A stretch of 64,000 bases of DNA from Pseudogymnoascus destructans (taxonomy: Eukaryota > Ascomycota > Leotiomycetes > Thelebolales > Thelebolaceae): the NCBI RefSeq assembly GCF_001641265.1, contig NW_020167525.1, positions 1,638,636 through 1,702,635 of the forward strand, given 5' to 3'. The notes under the pieces were generated by a model. It was not told the DNA's origin and did no database searches. It saw only the letters and a program-made list of their open reading frames with translations. This document shows, piece by piece, positions 62,647 to 64,000 of this stretch (the first letter of the stretch is position 1; each line of letters starts with the position of its first letter). The position numbers and the translations under genes were made by a program.

Positions 62647-63317
62647 GTGCGCACCTCGATGAGGCATCAGAGCTTCGGCAGTGCGATGGCACCAGGGATG
62701 ATGTGGCGTGCGATGTCTGCAGCAGTGGCCCCAGCCCATCACACGTGCCCCGTGACGATGCCACAGAGGCAATGCCGCACACAGGGAGTGCAGCCATCCA
62801 CGAGAAGCGGCGTTTGGCATACCTCGAGCTCAGCCGCTACAAGGAGGACCTCCTCACCGTGAAGGGGACGTGCCTGCTCTGTCGAGGGCTCGGGGAGCAG
62901 TGGGACCACCAGTTCACCAAGTGCCACCAGCGGTTCGACTTCTTCAGGGCGCGCGACCAGGCCAGAAGGAGGGGGCAGGGCCGCGGGCCATGGATCTCAG
63001 CTTTCGCGGCGTGCTACTGGTGCTACAACCCACAGTCGGTCTGTCAACGTGCAGACCCGGCCAGTGGCCTCGAGCAGTGCAGGTACGCAGACATCGTGAT
63101 GCCGCTCTGCTACGGCGTGTTCCACAAGACTGGGGGCGAACAGTGGCTGCAGGAGAGGTTCGGTGAGCAGGCAGTGAGGGCAGGGGCAGCAGGGGCGTTC
63201 AATGACGTGGATGTGTTCCTGTCATGGTGTGGGCAGGTGGCCGAGTTTGCAGGTGGGAAGGGCATCTGGGGGGTAAAGATCGCAGCAGCAGCGCTGCTCG
63301 AGTTCGAGGCATATTAA
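62622..63317 (+). pseudogene. Cys-rich C-terminal part of the helicase, in a shifted frame
   Basis: From about 62622 the sequence reads PECRRTCLSAHLDEASELRQ and CDVCSSG in the frame one base back from the helicase. It runs on for about 230 residues to a stop at 63315-63317. It carries several zinc-like clusters (CLLCRGLG...H...KC, then AACYWCYNPQSVC), a layout usual after the helicase in OrsD-type proteins. The switch sits at GAAGGCCGG (about 62616-62626), and one extra base there would fuse the frames into a protein of about 1,485 residues. I see no slippery heptamer and no fitting intron, so a one-base loss or sequence error is more likely than programmed frameshifting. Confidence 0.75.
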
Positions 63318-64000
63318 ACTAGCGAATGGGTGTTCGACTGGTAGCGCCATGTATTTATAATATAGACTGTAGCCATAGAGCCATATTAATTATGTCGTGA
63401 GTTGAGAAATATTATTCTCTGCAATTTAAATAAATTGGAACGGATTATAATAATCACACTCCTCGACGAGATATGAACTGCATTAAATTACTGACGATGA
63501 CACATACCGCCAATACATATGATCTTATTACAGCAATATAAGCTGTATATTAAACGTCGAACTCGAGATGTAGGGTTGACATCTTTTTAAGGTTTTCGCC
63601 TAACCGCGTTTGGTTGTGACACTCCCGAACATTGATCGTTGCTATGTTTAGGCATGGGCTGCCCCTCCCCATCACCCCCAATTAATCGAAGCGTTTATAG
63701 ACCCCCATAGCTCGAATACCAGACTAGCCCTTGGGATATTTCGAGGCAATACTCTAGTTCTGATACTCGTACGATTATCTTATAATTACATACCCAGGTG
63801 AGACTGGCAAGGACGAATCCCAACATGCAACTCCCATGTCCACACCACTGCCATGGCCTCTCCCGACCAGGGTTAGAAGATGGGGCATTTTTTAACCGAG
63901 ATCGCCATTTTCTTAGCGAGATGCCATCAAATCCATCCCCCTTTTCATGTAACTGCGTAGCCCTCGCCCAGACGAACGCAGCCATGCTCCTCCCGGCCTC
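63318..64000. other. AT-rich right flank, element end not found
   Basis: After the last codon the base composition drops sharply. No mirror of the left-edge hairpin or direct repeat is visible, and no Gypsy gag sequence resumes. A minus-strand frame at 63695-63985 (MAAFVWARATQLHEKG start) matches nothing I can name. Confidence 0.4.

Noticed and set aside
63695..63985. 96-codon minus-strand frame at the right edge
   Set aside because: Could be part of a dispersed repeat, but I cannot name it and there is no start context or motif.

Overview
This window is nuclear DNA of a filamentous ascomycete (Pezizomycotina). The genes are dense and lie on both strands. Introns are short, 30 to 70 bp, with GTRNGY donors and CTAAC branch sites close to the acceptor. 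There is an intron-containing tRNA-Lys, and the protein families are fungal (CFEM, Cet1, Iks1, Git3/cAMP-receptor-like GPCR, OCH1-like GT32). A subphylum-level call is safe. A class such as Leotiomycetes is only a guess.

The first 44 kb are mostly ordinary genes. In order they are: an unrecognised gene cut by the left edge (-), nudC (+), the TFIIH/CAK factor tfb3 (-), the URI/Bud27 prefoldin-like gene (+), an AP180/CALM endocytic adaptor (-), mitochondrial aspartyl-tRNA synthetase (+), a small frameshifted gene (-), a PIG3-like quinone oxidoreductase (+), a decayed GH35 beta-galactosidase tail (-), and the CENP-S/MHF1 histone-fold gene (-). After a 2.8-kb gap come a seven-helix cAMP-receptor-like GPCR (+), then four cell-surface or secretory genes: an O-fucosyltransferase-like type II membrane protein (-), an acyltransferase-3 membrane enzyme (-), an OCH1-like GT32 mannosyltransferase (+) and a CFEM GPI-anchored protein (+). 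A repeat-rich gap leads to tRNA-Lys(CTT), the proteasome subunit gene rpn2 (-), the mRNA-capping RNA triphosphatase cet1 (+) and the kinase gene iks1 (+).

From 44.2 to 51.15 kb a young Ty1/Copia retrotransposon (minus strand, TTCTC target duplication, 91/105-bp LTRs) has inserted between iks1 and a GH20 beta-N-acetylhexosaminidase gene. A pogo/Fot1-type DNA transposon with 83-bp terminal inverted repeats has in turn inserted beside the Copia polypurine tract. From 53.5 to 58.65 kb there are layers of repeat DNA. They comprise a Ty3/Gypsy copy ruined by C-to-T/G-to-A transitions (RIP-like), a Tc1/mariner relic, short tandem repeats, and a second Gypsy copy with a nearly clean LTR and gag.

That second Gypsy gag is interrupted by a GC-rich unit at about 58.66 kb. 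The unit encodes a very large protein that combines an OrsD-like zinc-finger region, a tyrosine-recombinase-like core (R645, K678, R764, H810, Y819) and a RecQ-type helicase. A cysteine-rich C-terminal part is separated by one apparent frameshift. This recombinase-helicase fusion looks like a mobile element gene and is the most interesting object in the window. The right end of the unit was not located before the window ends.
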